Of a DNA stretch of 64,000 nucleotides, positions 44,750-53,465 are shown one piece after another. The stretch covers positions 124,001-188,000 of the forward strand of contig NZ_BIMF01000008.1 of assembly GCF_004000945.1 (NCBI RefSeq), read 5' to 3'. The stretch is from Paenibacillus lautus NBRC 15380 (GTDB lineage: Bacteria; Bacillota; Bacilli; Paenibacillales; Paenibacillaceae). The position numbers and the translations under genes are program-made. Below the pieces are notes generated by a model. That model ran no database searches. It was not told the DNA's origin and saw nothing but the letters and a program-made list of their open reading frames with translations. Position 1 is the stretch's first letter; each line of letters starts with the position of its first letter.

Positions 44750-45853
44750 TCATGTGCTCGCAGCTTCCTGCAATTTCTCATTCAACAATTGAAAAGCTTC
44801 TTGAATGCTTTCTCTCGGCGTCTTGCCGAACCGTTCCCCAATGTGAACTTCCGTATAACATTGATGTTCCCCTGCTTCGTTTAGATAACTGATCAATCCG
44901 ACGCCTGTCGCGCGGAAAACCTCGATAAGAATGGGTTCAAGCTGTTCCTTGTCCCATTCAAAATGGACATGAAACATATTCGATACGGGCACGGCAGGCT
45001 TCGTATTCACGCCCTCGCACGAATTAAACAAAGCTGCAAGCTCTTTAGCCTCCTGGTAATATCGGCCCATGTTACCTATTCTTTCCGTGTAATAATAACT
45101 TGAACTAATGATATACGGGTAAAGACTGACCAGATCCCCGCCATGCCTCCTTTTCCATACCTTGGATTTCGCCACAAAATCGGTGCCGCCAGCCAGAATG
45201 GCGCCGGCAATCCCGCCTATACCTTTATAGAAGGACACATATACACTGTCAAATAGAGCACAGAGTTCTGCCGCCGTTTTTTGATAATACGGGGTGATCT
45301 CGAACAATCTTGCCCCGTCCAGATGCAGCTTAATCCCTTGAGAACGACAATACGCCGATATTGCCTCCAACTCTTCGTAATCGGGCAGCTGACCTCCGAT
45401 TTCACGCTGCGGCAACTCCAGCAGCAAACATGCAATGTCACGATCCAGGCTCTGCACGTCTTCAAGCGTGATCAAACGCTCTTTATCGGCGAGAAGAATC
45501 GGTTCGATATGATGCAGCTCCTTAAGCCCGTCCTCTTCGTGGATCTCCAGATGACAGAGGGGATGATAGGCCACTCGTTTCAGCCCAGCATCATCGCACC
45601 AGATCCGCAATGCAATCTGCTGCGCCATGGTTCCGCTTGGAAAAAAGACAGCCGATTCCTTGCCCAGTACGTCTGCCATGCGCGCCTGAAATTCCTCAAT
45701 GATGGCGCCTTTGCCGTATGTATCCCCCATCTGCGACCCATCCACATCCCGAAATGCCTCCAGCAGCACCTCGAGATTCCTGCGGCTATGTCCAATCAAT
45801 GGATAGGCTGTTTCGCCATAAGCTTCACTAATCGATTTACGTTGTTCTCCCAT
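44750..45853 (-). CDS. Threonine-aldolase-like beta-eliminating lyase
   Basis: PLP enzyme of about 367 aa from the low-specificity L-threonine aldolase group, which splits L-threonine or allo-threonine to glycine and acetaldehyde. Seen are F-F-P-S-G-T-M-A-Q-Q (PLP phosphate region), L-H-L-D-G-A-R-L-F-E (Asp to the pyridine N) and S-F-Y-K-G-I-G-G (Schiff-base Lys). The longer frame to 46042 is AT-rich and has no start signal, so I used the ATG at 45853, which has AAGGAG 11 bases upstream. Confidence 0.88.
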   Translation of the reverse strand: MGEQRKSISEAYGETAYPLIGHSRRNLEVLLEAFRDVDGSQMGDTYGKGAIIEEFQARMADVLGKESAVFFPSGTMAQQIALRIWCDDAGLKRVAYHPLCHLEIHEEDGLKELHHIEPILLADKERLITLEDVQSLDRDIACLLLELPQREIGGQLPDYEELEAISAYCRSQGIKLHLDGARLFEITPYYQKTAAELCALFDSVYVSFYKGIGGIAGAILAGGTDFVAKSKVWKRRHGGDLVSLYPYIISSSYYYTERIGNMGRYYQEAKELAALFNSCEGVNTKPAVPVSNMFHVHFEWDKEQLEPILIEVFRATGVGLISYLNEAGEHQCYTEVHIGERFGKTPRESIQEAFQLLNEKLQEAAST

Positions 45854-46025
45854 GTCGCATACCACTCCTTCTCTACAACCGATATTAGTTCCAAGATCAT
45901 CACACGGAGATCTAATTATCTCGCTAATCAAGCATACTAGATAAATGAACAAGTGGAAAATGATTTTCACATTCGCAAACTCTCCGGAAAAACTTGACAA
46001 AAACAAACGGAAAGATTGCATTGTA

Positions 46026-46043
46026 TATGAGCATATGTTCATA
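46026..46043 (+). promoter_or_regulatory. Candidate ArsR/SmtB-type operator before the CDF gene
   Basis: TATGAGCATATGTTCATA is an 18-bp near-perfect palindrome that resembles CzrA/SmtB operators (core TGAACATATGTTCA). A TTGACA box lies 27 bp upstream at 45994-45999. It is well placed for metal-responsive repression of the exporter gene at 46116. Confidence 0.6.
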
Positions 46044-46115
46044 TTATATATAATGTAAATTATTTTATGATTATGGATTACTTTTAACAGATGGATCCGA
46101 AGGGAGTTTTCGATT

Positions 46116-47039
46116 ATGCATCATCATAACCATCATCATGGGCTTGACCATAGCCACCATGATCATGCCCGCTCAGGAAACAAAAAAGGACTTGCCATTG
46201 CCCTCATCATCACACTTGGCATCATGATTCTAGAGTTTGTAGGGGGCTTGCTAACCAACAGTTTGGCGCTGTTATCCGATTCCGGACATATGTTAAGTGA
46301 TGCCAGTGCGTTGCTGCTCAGTCTGGTTGCATTATGGTTTGCCACGAAGCCCTCATCGCCGAATAAAACCTATGGCTTTTATCGTTTTGAAATATTGGCA
46401 GCACTATTAAATGGCGTCGCCTTGTTTGTCATCGCCGGCTTTATCGTATGGGAAGCGATTCAGCGCTTTGATGACCCGCCTACCGTCGCCAGCGGAAGCA
46501 TGATGCTCATTGCAGCTATCGGCCTGTTGGCTAACCTTCTTAGTGCCTGGTTCTTGATGCGGACGGGGGATGTGAAGAACAATGTGAATCTCCGCAGCGC
46601 GTACCTCCATGTTATCGGTGATGCACTCGGCTCTGTAGGCGCAATCATCGCCGGAATCGTGATGCTTGCCTTCGGATGGTACATTGCGGACCCGATCATA
46701 TCCATCCTTGTGTCGATCTTGATTCTGAAGAGTGCCTGGAGAATCATACAGAATACCGTTCATATTCTGATGGAGGGTGCACCGGCAGCGATAAACCCTG
46801 AAGAAGTAACGAAGTCCCTGCTGTCTATTCCAGGGGTCACCGGCATCCATGATCTTCATATTTGGACGATTACGTCCAATTTCGATTCCTTGAGCTGCCA
46901 TCTCGTCGCCCAGGATGACGCGAACAGTTATGAGATTCTGCAACAAGCGATTGATCTTCTGGACAGCCGATTCCACATCGAGCATTCAACGATCCAGATT
47001 GAGAATTCCACCATCACGCATCGTGATAATAAAGTCTAA
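46116..47039 (+). CDS. czcD: Cation diffusion facilitator (Zn/Cd/Co exporter)
   Basis: Six-helix CDF-family metal/proton antiporter of 307 aa. The N-terminus is a His-rich metal-binding tail (about 12 His in the first 25 residues). The transport site residues appear in S-L-A-L-L-S-D-S-G-H-M-L-S-D and H-V-I-G-D-A-L-G-S. The C-terminal cytosolic domain (G-V-T-G-I-H-D-L-H-I-W) is the ferredoxin-like metal sensor. This is the CzcD/ZitB branch. GGGAG precedes the ATG. Confidence 0.9.
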   Translation: MHHHNHHHGLDHSHHDHARSGNKKGLAIALIITLGIMILEFVGGLLTNSLALLSDSGHMLSDASALLLSLVALWFATKPSSPNKTYGFYRFEILAALLNGVALFVIAGFIVWEAIQRFDDPPTVASGSMMLIAAIGLLANLLSAWFLMRTGDVKNNVNLRSAYLHVIGDALGSVGAIIAGIVMLAFGWYIADPIISILVSILILKSAWRIIQNTVHILMEGAPAAINPEEVTKSLLSIPGVTGIHDLHIWTITSNFDSLSCHLVAQDDANSYEILQQAIDLLDSRFHIEHSTIQIENSTITHRDNKV

Positions 47040-47194
47040 TCTCTTCTCTGCGGTAGTCCTTTAGTTCGTGAAAAGGGGAAAAAAGGCGGCCGAGGTTTAC
47101 ACTTTTTACAAGTTCGGTTGACCTCCATAATGAGAGTATCAAGACATTCTACCGGCGTTACAGCGAATTCCGAATGTCTGATAGGGAGGTTAAC

Positions 47195-47401
47195 ATGAAC
47201 AACGATTTTTATACTTTGGAAAAATTGAACGAATACCAGCAAGCTAAATGGGACGAACTTGATCGCCAAGGAAGATTCATTATTCATGACGAGATCGCAA
47301 GTGAATCGGAGCATACCACAAGCAATACCCGAATTCTCGATAAACTTTATGGCTTCTTTCGAAAGCGGAGATCCCGAAGAAGCCGCACGAAATCCTTATA
47401 A
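47195..47401 (+). CDS. Small basic hypothetical protein, 68 aa
   Basis: The ATG at 47195 has GGGAGG seven bases upstream; an in-frame ATG at 47174 does not. The product is acidic in the first half (N-N-D-F-Y-T-L-E-K-L-N-E-Y-Q-Q) and ends in a strongly basic tail R-K-R-R-S-R-R-S-R. No family is recognised. It ends at a strong terminator and is probably monocistronic. Confidence 0.7.
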   Translation: MNNDFYTLEKLNEYQQAKWDELDRQGRFIIHDEIASESEHTTSNTRILDKLYGFFRKRRSRRSRTKSL

Positions 47402-47406
47402 GAAAT

Positions 47407-47441
47407 AAGAGCAAGCGCGGTTATTCGCGCTTGCTCTTTTT
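47407..47441 (+). terminator. Strong terminator after the 68-aa gene
   Basis: A 13-bp stem AAGAGCAAGCGCG/CGCGCTTGCTCTT followed by a run of T on the plus strand. It also works as a symmetric end for the SgrR-like gene on the other strand. Confidence 0.9.
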
Positions 47442-47452
47442 ATGGGAAGAAA

Positions 47453-49240
47453 TCATACTCGCCAAATCTGCTTGAAATCCAGCCATCCCAGATTATTGAT
47501 GACAACCCCTTTATAAGAAGGATCCAAGCTTGCGTAAAATCTCGTATGATTCAAGAAGGATACATGCGCTTCCTCCCGAAGCCTCTCTTCAATATGGGAT
47601 AACAAACTCATACGCTCCTCATACCACTCGCTGGCAAGCGCATCATCTACGCAATCTTTCACCCAATGATGCAGCGATGGATCCATGAACTCCTTGACTA
47701 CGCTTCCCTTCTGTTCGTAATTCTCGATTAAACATACTTCTTCACCTGGAAGAACCAGACCGTTCAAGATACAATCCATGCTGTTCATCACATCCGATTG
47801 GTGTATGGTATCCATCCTCTCCTCCCGGATGATCAATGGAATCCCGATGGAAGCGCACTGATTCTGCACCCATTGGGCGTCTTTGATATGATTGGCGAGC
47901 GTACCCATGGTAATGGGAGAGCCGTCATAACCCGACTGTTCCAGCAGTGATTTTGCAAGCTCGGGATCATATCGGTCTTTACGGTAAGGCGCTTGCTCAT
48001 CCATAATGAATCCTTTGGCCGGGTAAAGCCGATTGTCGCCAAGTTCGCGTATCATCTCGGTACGATTCAGAATCAGGCTGAATGCCCGGCGAAATTCGAT
48101 GGACTGATAGGGCCCCTGCTTTTTCATATTCCATGTAATCAAAGTCGTACAGCCTTCGGATGATTCGATGATATCCACTGCATGTTTCTCATCGCTATGA
48201 ATGACATGCTCCGGATCCCGCAGCAGCCGCTCCCAGCTGACCTCGCAATGCTCCGCATCTTCCGGCATCAAGATAATGTGGATGTTGTCCAAATGCGGCC
48301 GCCCTTGATAATAATGGGGGTTTGCATGAATGGTCAGCCGTTCATCGGTCCATTCCTCTACCCGAAAGGGTCCCGTTCCGACAGGTTGCTTCCAGAACTG
48401 TTCTTCATGGACGCTCGCCAAATGCTTAGGCACGATGGACATGCAAGTGGAGCTAAGAAAACGGATAAAAATCCGATTCGGCTTGTTAAGAATAAAACGA
48501 ACCTCACGAGGGGACACCACCTCTACCCGCTGCAGTTCACGCACGATCCAAGCATTTCGTTTATCCCGTCCCAGACGTTCCACCGTGAATTTCACGTCCT
48601 CCGCCGATAATTCCTTACCGTCATGGAATAGTATTCCTTTACGCAGATGAAAAGTCCAAATCGTTCCATCCTCATTGCTCTTCCAATAATGCGCGATAAC
48701 TGGGAGGTATTGATCATTTGCATTATCGTATATTACCAACCGGTCAAATATCTGCTGGACCATGTGAGCTTGAAAACTGTAGTAGCATTCGGCAGGATCC
48801 AACGTTTCAATCAGGCGGTAAACCGGAAGCCGCAGAGAATCCCTTGCTTCTTCTTCCCCTTCTTTCATCTCCTTGCTAAAACCAAAATGCCCGTTCATCC
48901 ATTCCACATAAGAATCATTGGTGTAAATACCCTGACCAAAGGTACGCAGCAGTTCGAAGGCCTGCTTATATTCCCCTTTTATCGCAAGCTGCTGCGCCGC
49001 TTCCTTAAGCAGATCTGCTTGCTCGGCTACAAAGGTAAGCTTGGAACGGATTCCTCGCCCACGTCCTGCCTTCCATATAATCCAACCCTTCTCTTCCAGC
49101 TTGCGTATAACAAGCTTGGCATTCCGCGTTGTGCAATACAGCGTATCGGCGATCTGCTCAAGCGTCACTTCCGTAGCCGTATTGGCTGGAGCGTTAACAG
49201 CAAGCTTTTGGTGCAGCATGAAGAATTGTTCGTACAGCAT
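47453..49240 (-). CDS. SgrR-like regulator with solute-binding domain
   Basis: About 595 aa. An N-terminal winged HTH of roughly 100 residues (T-L-E-Q-I-A-D-T-L-Y-C-T-T-R-N-A-K) is joined to a dipeptide-binding-protein (SBP_bac_5) fold, with L-F-D-R-L-V-I-Y-D, F-T-V-E-R-L-G and G-T-G-P-F-R-V as family marks. Because it has no signal peptide, it works in the cytoplasm as a ligand-sensing transcription factor, as known for E. coli SgrR. The target is not apparent. The start is the ATG at 49240 after GGGGGGAG. Confidence 0.88.
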   Translation of the reverse strand: MLYEQFFMLHQKLAVNAPANTATEVTLEQIADTLYCTTRNAKLVIRKLEEKGWIIWKAGRGRGIRSKLTFVAEQADLLKEAAQQLAIKGEYKQAFELLRTFGQGIYTNDSYVEWMNGHFGFSKEMKEGEEEARDSLRLPVYRLIETLDPAECYYSFQAHMVQQIFDRLVIYDNANDQYLPVIAHYWKSNEDGTIWTFHLRKGILFHDGKELSAEDVKFTVERLGRDKRNAWIVRELQRVEVVSPREVRFILNKPNRIFIRFLSSTCMSIVPKHLASVHEEQFWKQPVGTGPFRVEEWTDERLTIHANPHYYQGRPHLDNIHIILMPEDAEHCEVSWERLLRDPEHVIHSDEKHAVDIIESSEGCTTLITWNMKKQGPYQSIEFRRAFSLILNRTEMIRELGDNRLYPAKGFIMDEQAPYRKDRYDPELAKSLLEQSGYDGSPITMGTLANHIKDAQWVQNQCASIGIPLIIREERMDTIHQSDVMNSMDCILNGLVLPGEEVCLIENYEQKGSVVKEFMDPSLHHWVKDCVDDALASEWYEERMSLLSHIEERLREEAHVSFLNHTRFYASLDPSYKGVVINNLGWLDFKQIWRV

Positions 49241-49406
49241 GGCAATCCGCTCCCCCCTGGTAAAATCTATACGCTTTATTCTACTTGGAGATCGTTTCGA
49301 GCGCGAGTCCCTTTTCGGTAGAAAACCATTATATTCGAAAAAGAACAAAGGCATTCCATATGTCGGCTTCATACAGCTGTTGGAAATGAGTTTTCACACC
49401 AAGATG

Positions 49407-49431
49407 AGGAAGCGGGGCTTCCCCGCTTCCT
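49407..49431 (-). terminator. GC-rich hairpin after hisS
   Basis: An 11-bp perfect stem AGGAAGCGGGG/CCCCGCTTCCT with a three-base loop directly follows the hisS stop. The U tract is poor, so it may act as an mRNA 3' stabiliser as much as a terminator. Confidence 0.65.
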
Positions 49432-49435
49432 GTCA

Positions 49436-50719
49436 TCATTCACATCTTTGAGTAATAAGCGCAACCGCCTCCTGCAGAGTCAATGTAAGCTCCTTGCCCT
49501 CCATCATTTTTTTCAGTCGGACCATGCCCGCCGCCGCTTCATCTTCGCCAATCAGGATGGCATAAGGAATACTCTCAGCTGAAGCGGAAGCTAATGCTTT
49601 TTTCAATTTGCGCCGGTTGTCCGCCAAACGGGTATGAATTCCGCGATTCCGGAGTGCCGCTGCAGCCGTCAATCCTTCCGGGACGGTTTCACCTATCGGG
49701 ATAACCACTACGAGCGGCTTATTCGTTTCAATCGGACGGCTCCGGATCATCTCCATGATGGATTCCATGCCAAACGAAAGACCCACCGTAGGATAAACAA
49801 TATCCTCGCGTCCAACGAGCTGGCCGATAATCGCATCATACCTGCCGCCTCCGCCCAAGCTTGAACGGAAATCGTGCAATGCGTCAAATATTTCGTAAAC
49901 GGTTCCGGTGTAAAATGACAAGCCTCTTGAAAGAAACGGATCCAATACGCAGATATCTTGCAAACCGACGCGCTGCAGCATATTTTGCAGGATCTGTACT
50001 TCTCGTGCTCCGCGCTCATTGTCCAGGTTGTATTTGCTTGTTATCTCCTCTAATGTCGGCTCCTTGAGATTAACAAAATCAAGAATTTGACGACAAATCT
50101 CCGGAGCAAGTGCCTTGCCCGCAAGCTCTTGCTGAACTCCCTCCTTGCCAATCTTATCGAGCTTATCCAGCGTCAGCATGACGGATGTTTTCCTTTCTTC
50201 CGGTACGCCCATAGCCCCGAGGACTTCACCCAGGAAGCTTCGATTGTTCCACCTGACTATGATCGGTATTTCAAGTCTCCGAAACACTTCGGCTGCAAGC
50301 TGCATGAGCTCAACTTCCGCTTCTGGTCCCGAAATCCCCACCACATCAACGTCGCACTGCAGAAACTCCCGCAATCTTCCCCGTTTGACGGGACCATCCC
50401 GGAATACCTTTCCCATCTCATAACGCTTGAATGGCTGGCTGATGGCGGGATTCAGCGCGATCACCTTGGCGAATGGAATTGTCAGGTCGTACCGGAGCCC
50501 CAGACGTCGCGTGCCCTGATCCGTCAGCTGGTACATTTCCTTCAGAATTTCTTCCCCTCCTGCGTATTTGGAAGACAAAAGGTCCGATTCATTCAGAATG
50601 GTTGTCTCCATTTCAGCATAGTCATAGCATTCAAACACTTCACGCAGCGTCGATTGCACCTTTCTTCGGATCGCCTGCTCTTGGCCAAAATAATCATACG
50701 TTCCTTTTACGTTCTGCAT
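49436..50719 (-). CDS. hisS: Histidyl-tRNA synthetase
   Basis: Class II synthetase of 427 aa that charges tRNA-His. Motif 2 is F-K-R-Y-E-M-G-K-V-F-R-D-G-P; the histidine-binding signature L-S-R-G-L-S-F-Y-T-G-T-V-Y-E is present; the C-terminal anticodon domain follows (V-V-V-I-P-I-G). It keeps the active-site Arg and so is not an obvious HisZ regulator. The N-terminus Q-N-V-K-G-T-Y-D-Y-F is the divergent HisS form often present as a second copy. It is preceded by a leader with its own promoter, a His-codon mini-ORF and a terminator. An AAAGGATGAG stretch lies just before the ATG. Confidence 0.92.
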   Translation of the reverse strand: MQNVKGTYDYFGQEQAIRRKVQSTLREVFECYDYAEMETTILNESDLLSSKYAGGEEILKEMYQLTDQGTRRLGLRYDLTIPFAKVIALNPAISQPFKRYEMGKVFRDGPVKRGRLREFLQCDVDVVGISGPEAEVELMQLAAEVFRRLEIPIIVRWNNRSFLGEVLGAMGVPEERKTSVMLTLDKLDKIGKEGVQQELAGKALAPEICRQILDFVNLKEPTLEEITSKYNLDNERGAREVQILQNMLQRVGLQDICVLDPFLSRGLSFYTGTVYEIFDALHDFRSSLGGGGRYDAIIGQLVGREDIVYPTVGLSFGMESIMEMIRSRPIETNKPLVVVIPIGETVPEGLTAAAALRNRGIHTRLADNRRKLKKALASASAESIPYAILIGEDEAAAGMVRLKKMMEGKELTLTLQEAVALITQRCE

Positions 50720-50749
50720 CGCTACTCATCCTTTCGTACTAATGAAAAT

Positions 50750-50821
50750 AAAAAACGCGCCGGACCTCATGGTCCCGCGCGCTGGATATGCGGCAGGGAG
50801 GCCAACGCGAACAGCGTTAGC
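50750..50821 (-). promoter_or_regulatory. hisS attenuator: competing hairpins and terminator
   Basis: Reading the minus strand, segment 2 (GCTAACGCTG, 50812-50821) can pair with segment 1 (CAGCGTTAGC, 50845-50854, the end of the leader ORF) or with segment 3 (GCGTTGGCC, 50800-50808). Next is a GC-rich hairpin at 50756-50781 followed by six U (50750-50755), an intrinsic terminator. The right arm of that terminator can also pair with segment 3. Mutually exclusive pairing next to a His-codon ORF is the hallmark of leader-peptide attenuation. Confidence 0.75.
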
Positions 50822-50845
50822 CCACCCTGTAGAATGACAGGCGTG

Positions 50846-50893
50846 CTAACGCTGCTTGTGATGATGAAGTTGATTGAATTGGATGTTCATCAT
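50846..50893 (-). CDS. Candidate histidine leader peptide for hisS
   Basis: A 15-codon ORF begins with ATG-ATG after AAGGGG and reads M-M-N-I-Q-F-N-Q-L-H-H-H-K-Q-R, stopping with TAG. The three consecutive His codons are CAT-CAT-CAC. Its last codons overlap segment 1 of the competing hairpins, so a ribosome stalled at the His codons would mask that segment. The design matches HisL of enteric bacteria. Coding is inferred from position, start signal and codon content. Confidence 0.72.
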   Translation of the reverse strand: MMNIQFNQLHHHKQR

Positions 50894-50933
50894 AGTGTAA
50901 TCCCCTTCACTTTTCAGCCAATGATTAAGGGGA

Positions 50934-50962
50934 ATTATAGCGCAATCGTTTTATATATTCAA
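50934..50962 (-). promoter_or_regulatory. Sigma-A promoter of the hisS leader
   Basis: On the minus strand the -35 box TTGAAT (50957-50962) and the -10 box TATAAT (50934-50939) are separated by exactly 17 bases. The predicted start of transcription, about 50927, gives a leader of about 205 nt before hisS. Confidence 0.8.
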
Positions 50963-50975
50963 GGGCAATCCATTC

Positions 50976-53045
50976 TTAAATAATACGCGACCAATGGCGA
51001 TGCGCCGCGATCGCATCAATGAAGGCTTCGCCAAACGGCTTCAAATCCTCATTCTCCTGAGCAACCACAATCCCTTCACCGCTGGATGATGGAAGCAAGT
51101 TTGCCCCTTCGGCTATGGCTGCGATCGGCTTGAAATGCTGATACGCTTCCTTGACGAAATCCAGCACCTTCTGATCCGCCAGGAGCTCCGATACGCTTAA
51201 CGCGCCGCCTGCAACAAGGACCGCATCGAACAAGACCGAATCCGCCCCAAGCAGCGAATGGTTCACTTCCAGTTCCGCGCCGGCTTTGCCTTGAATGACG
51301 CCGAGCTTCGCGCTAACCACTTCGGTGATGATGCCGGCTTGCTGCAGCTGTGTGAGCACAAACGGCAGTTCGTCCGTGAATCCGTTACCTGCCAGCACCG
51401 CCACTTTACGGGTTAACGGGAGCTTCACGGTATTCATCATGCTCAGTGCCGGAGAAGAGTCGCTGGAAGCGGAGCCGCTGGTTTGTGGAGGCATGGTTCC
51501 AATGCCCTCCGAAATCCGTGTGGCAAGTTCGCTATCAACGTTCGCGAACAGATCGACGACTTGCTGGCGAATTTCCTTTCGCAACACTTTACCAAGCTCG
51601 AACTGGAACGCGGATACGATATGCTGCTTCTCGACCTCAGACATGCTGTTCCAGAACAGGGCCGCTTGGCTGAAATGATCCTTAAAGCTGTCACTGCGTG
51701 CCTGCACCTTACGTCCTTCCACCTTCTCGGTGTAATGCTCGTAACCGCCGCGCTCCACTGGAACCGGCTGCGGCGTGTTACCGGCAATGCCGTTCTTGTG
51801 GTAGCTGACTGGTCCTTTATTAATGGTCATACGGTGCATCCCGTCACGCTGATTGTTATGAACCGGTGCAATCGGGCGGTTGATCGGAATTTCGTGGAAA
51901 TTGGGTCCACCAAGCCGGGAAAGCTGGGTATCGGTATAGGAGAACAAGCGGCCTTGCAGAAGCGGATCATTGGTAAAATCGATTCCGGGTACGACATGTC
52001 CCGGATGGAATGCAATCTGTTCAGTCTCCGCAAAAAAATTATCCGTATTGCGATTGAGCGTCATCTTGCCGATGATTTTGACGGGAATGAGTTCTTCGGG
52101 CCAAATCTTGGTCGGATCAAGGATGTCAAAACCAAAATTGAATTCTTCATCCTCCCGAATCATTTGAACACCAAACTCAAATTCCGGATAATTTCCTGAC
52201 TCGATCGCATCCCATAGATCACGGCGGTTAAAGTCGGGATCCTTGCCTGCCAGCTTCTGCGTTTCATCCCATACAAGGGAATGTGTGCCGAGCACGGGCT
52301 TCCAGTGAAACTTCACGAAATGCGCTTGTCCTTCTTCGTTCACGAAACGGAAGGTATGTACGCCGAAGCCCTCCATCATTCGGAAGCTTCGCGGAAGGGA
52401 TCGGTCGGACATCGCCCACATGATCATGTGCGCGCTTTCCGAATTGTTAGCGACAAAATCCCAGAACGTATCATGGGCGGACTGTGCTTGCGGGATCTCG
52501 TTATGCGGCTCAGGCTTGACAGCATGAACGAAATCGGGAAACTTCATTGCATCCTGTATGAAGAAGACCGGCATATTGTTGCCAACAAGATCATAATTCC
52601 CTTCTTCCGTATAAAACTTGGTTGCGAAGCCGCGCACGTCCCTGACGGTGTCGGCTGATCCTCTGGAGCCCGCAACCGTGGAGAATCGGACAAACACCGG
52701 CGTGACGACGGAAGGGTCCTGCAGAAATTTGGCTTTTGTATAATCTTTCATGGATTCATATAGCTGAAAATAACCATGAGCCCCAAAACCGCGGGCATGC
52801 ACGATTCGTTCCGGAATCCGCTCATGATCGAAATGCGTCATCTTCTCTCTGAAATGGAAGTCCTCCATCAAGGTCGGACCGCGCTCGCCCGCTTTAAGCG
52901 AATGTTCATCCTCAGAGACCTTAAGTCCCTGATTGGTTGTCAGTTCCTTACCGTCATTGTCTACCGTGAATTGTTCCAGCTGTTGGTTCTTGCTCGTCTT
53001 GTTGTAGCTGCTGTTAGCATTCGAATTGGCGTTTGAATTGTCCAT
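50976..53045 (-). CDS. katE: Large-subunit monofunctional catalase (KatE type)
   Basis: Clade II haem catalase of about 689 aa that disproportionates hydrogen peroxide. The catalytic His is in I-V-H-A-R-G-F-G-A-H-G, the distal Asn in L-V-G-N-N-M-P-V-F-F, and the proximal haem Tyr lies in R-L-F-S-Y-T-D-T-Q-L. The C-terminal 150 residues form the DJ-1/class I glutamine-amidotransferase-like domain (K-V-A-V-L-A-G-N-G-F) that defines the large form. The Asn/Ser-rich N-terminus (N-A-N-S-N-A-N-S) is low complexity. The start at 53045 has AGGAGG upstream. Large catalases of Bacillales are often sigma-B or sporulation controlled. Confidence 0.92.
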   Translation of the reverse strand: MDNSNANSNANSSYNKTSKNQQLEQFTVDNDGKELTTNQGLKVSEDEHSLKAGERGPTLMEDFHFREKMTHFDHERIPERIVHARGFGAHGYFQLYESMKDYTKAKFLQDPSVVTPVFVRFSTVAGSRGSADTVRDVRGFATKFYTEEGNYDLVGNNMPVFFIQDAMKFPDFVHAVKPEPHNEIPQAQSAHDTFWDFVANNSESAHMIMWAMSDRSLPRSFRMMEGFGVHTFRFVNEEGQAHFVKFHWKPVLGTHSLVWDETQKLAGKDPDFNRRDLWDAIESGNYPEFEFGVQMIREDEEFNFGFDILDPTKIWPEELIPVKIIGKMTLNRNTDNFFAETEQIAFHPGHVVPGIDFTNDPLLQGRLFSYTDTQLSRLGGPNFHEIPINRPIAPVHNNQRDGMHRMTINKGPVSYHKNGIAGNTPQPVPVERGGYEHYTEKVEGRKVQARSDSFKDHFSQAALFWNSMSEVEKQHIVSAFQFELGKVLRKEIRQQVVDLFANVDSELATRISEGIGTMPPQTSGSASSDSSPALSMMNTVKLPLTRKVAVLAGNGFTDELPFVLTQLQQAGIITEVVSAKLGVIQGKAGAELEVNHSLLGADSVLFDAVLVAGGALSVSELLADQKVLDFVKEAYQHFKPIAAIAEGANLLPSSSGEGIVVAQENEDLKPFGEAFIDAIAAHRHWSRII

Positions 53046-53236
53046 TTGTCGGAACCTCCTGGTATGTAGGTAGTAGATGAGTGCCTGACGAAAATGCACT
53101 TGGTAACAGATCCGCTTGCGAACCCGAAATGTAATTACCCTGCATACTGGAATACGAATCCAGGATCAAACTTCCTTCATGAAAAGCTCATCTAACCGTT
53201 CGATTGGGTTTCGCTCATGCATCTCCTGTCTCCAGT

Positions 53237-53270
53237 AAAAAAACAGCCCCCTCCCTAGAGGTAGGCTGCT
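53237..53270 (-). terminator. Terminator behind a sigma-factor remnant
   Basis: A CAGCC/GGCTG outer stem with an inner CCTC/GAGG pairing and seven U residues on the minus strand, 34 bp after the remnant stop codon. Confidence 0.65.
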
Positions 53271-53303
53271 CTAATTGTGCTTTAACGATTTTCAAGCATA
53301 CGC

Positions 53304-53399
53304 TTAGATCCCCGCAAGTTTATCCGGATTCCTCACAATATAAATATTTTGCAGCAATCCATTCCGAATATTGACAAAGACAACACCGGTAACACTTCC
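53304..53399 (-). pseudogene. C-terminal remnant of an ECF (SigJ-like) sigma factor
   Basis: An open segment of 31 codons reads G-S-V-T-G-V-V-F-V-N-I-R-N-G then I-Y-I-V-R-N-P-D-K-L and a stop, the typical tail of ECF41/SigJ sigma factors with a SnoaL-like C-terminal domain. A TGA at 53400-53402 lies in frame directly upstream, and no other part of the gene is visible before the next gene. This is a leftover 3' end. Confidence 0.68.
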
Positions 53400-53465
53400 T
53401 CAACCATCTCCTTTTGTTTTATGCGATTTTGCACATAACACGAGAAGAGGGCTGTTTTTGTGACA

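Noticed and set aside
45854..46042. N-terminal extension of the threonine aldolase
   Set aside because: AT-rich sequence without a ribosome binding site; the conserved enzyme begins near the ATG at 45853.
50780..50850. T-box antiterminator upstream of hisS
   Set aside because: AGGGTGGG fits only the first part of the consensus, and the leader from the predicted promoter is too short for stem I. The His-codon ORF explains more of the sequence. Kept as a stated alternative in the finding.
50087..50983. 298-codon open frame on the plus strand
   Set aside because: Antisense to hisS and its leader; the composition is that of a shadow frame.
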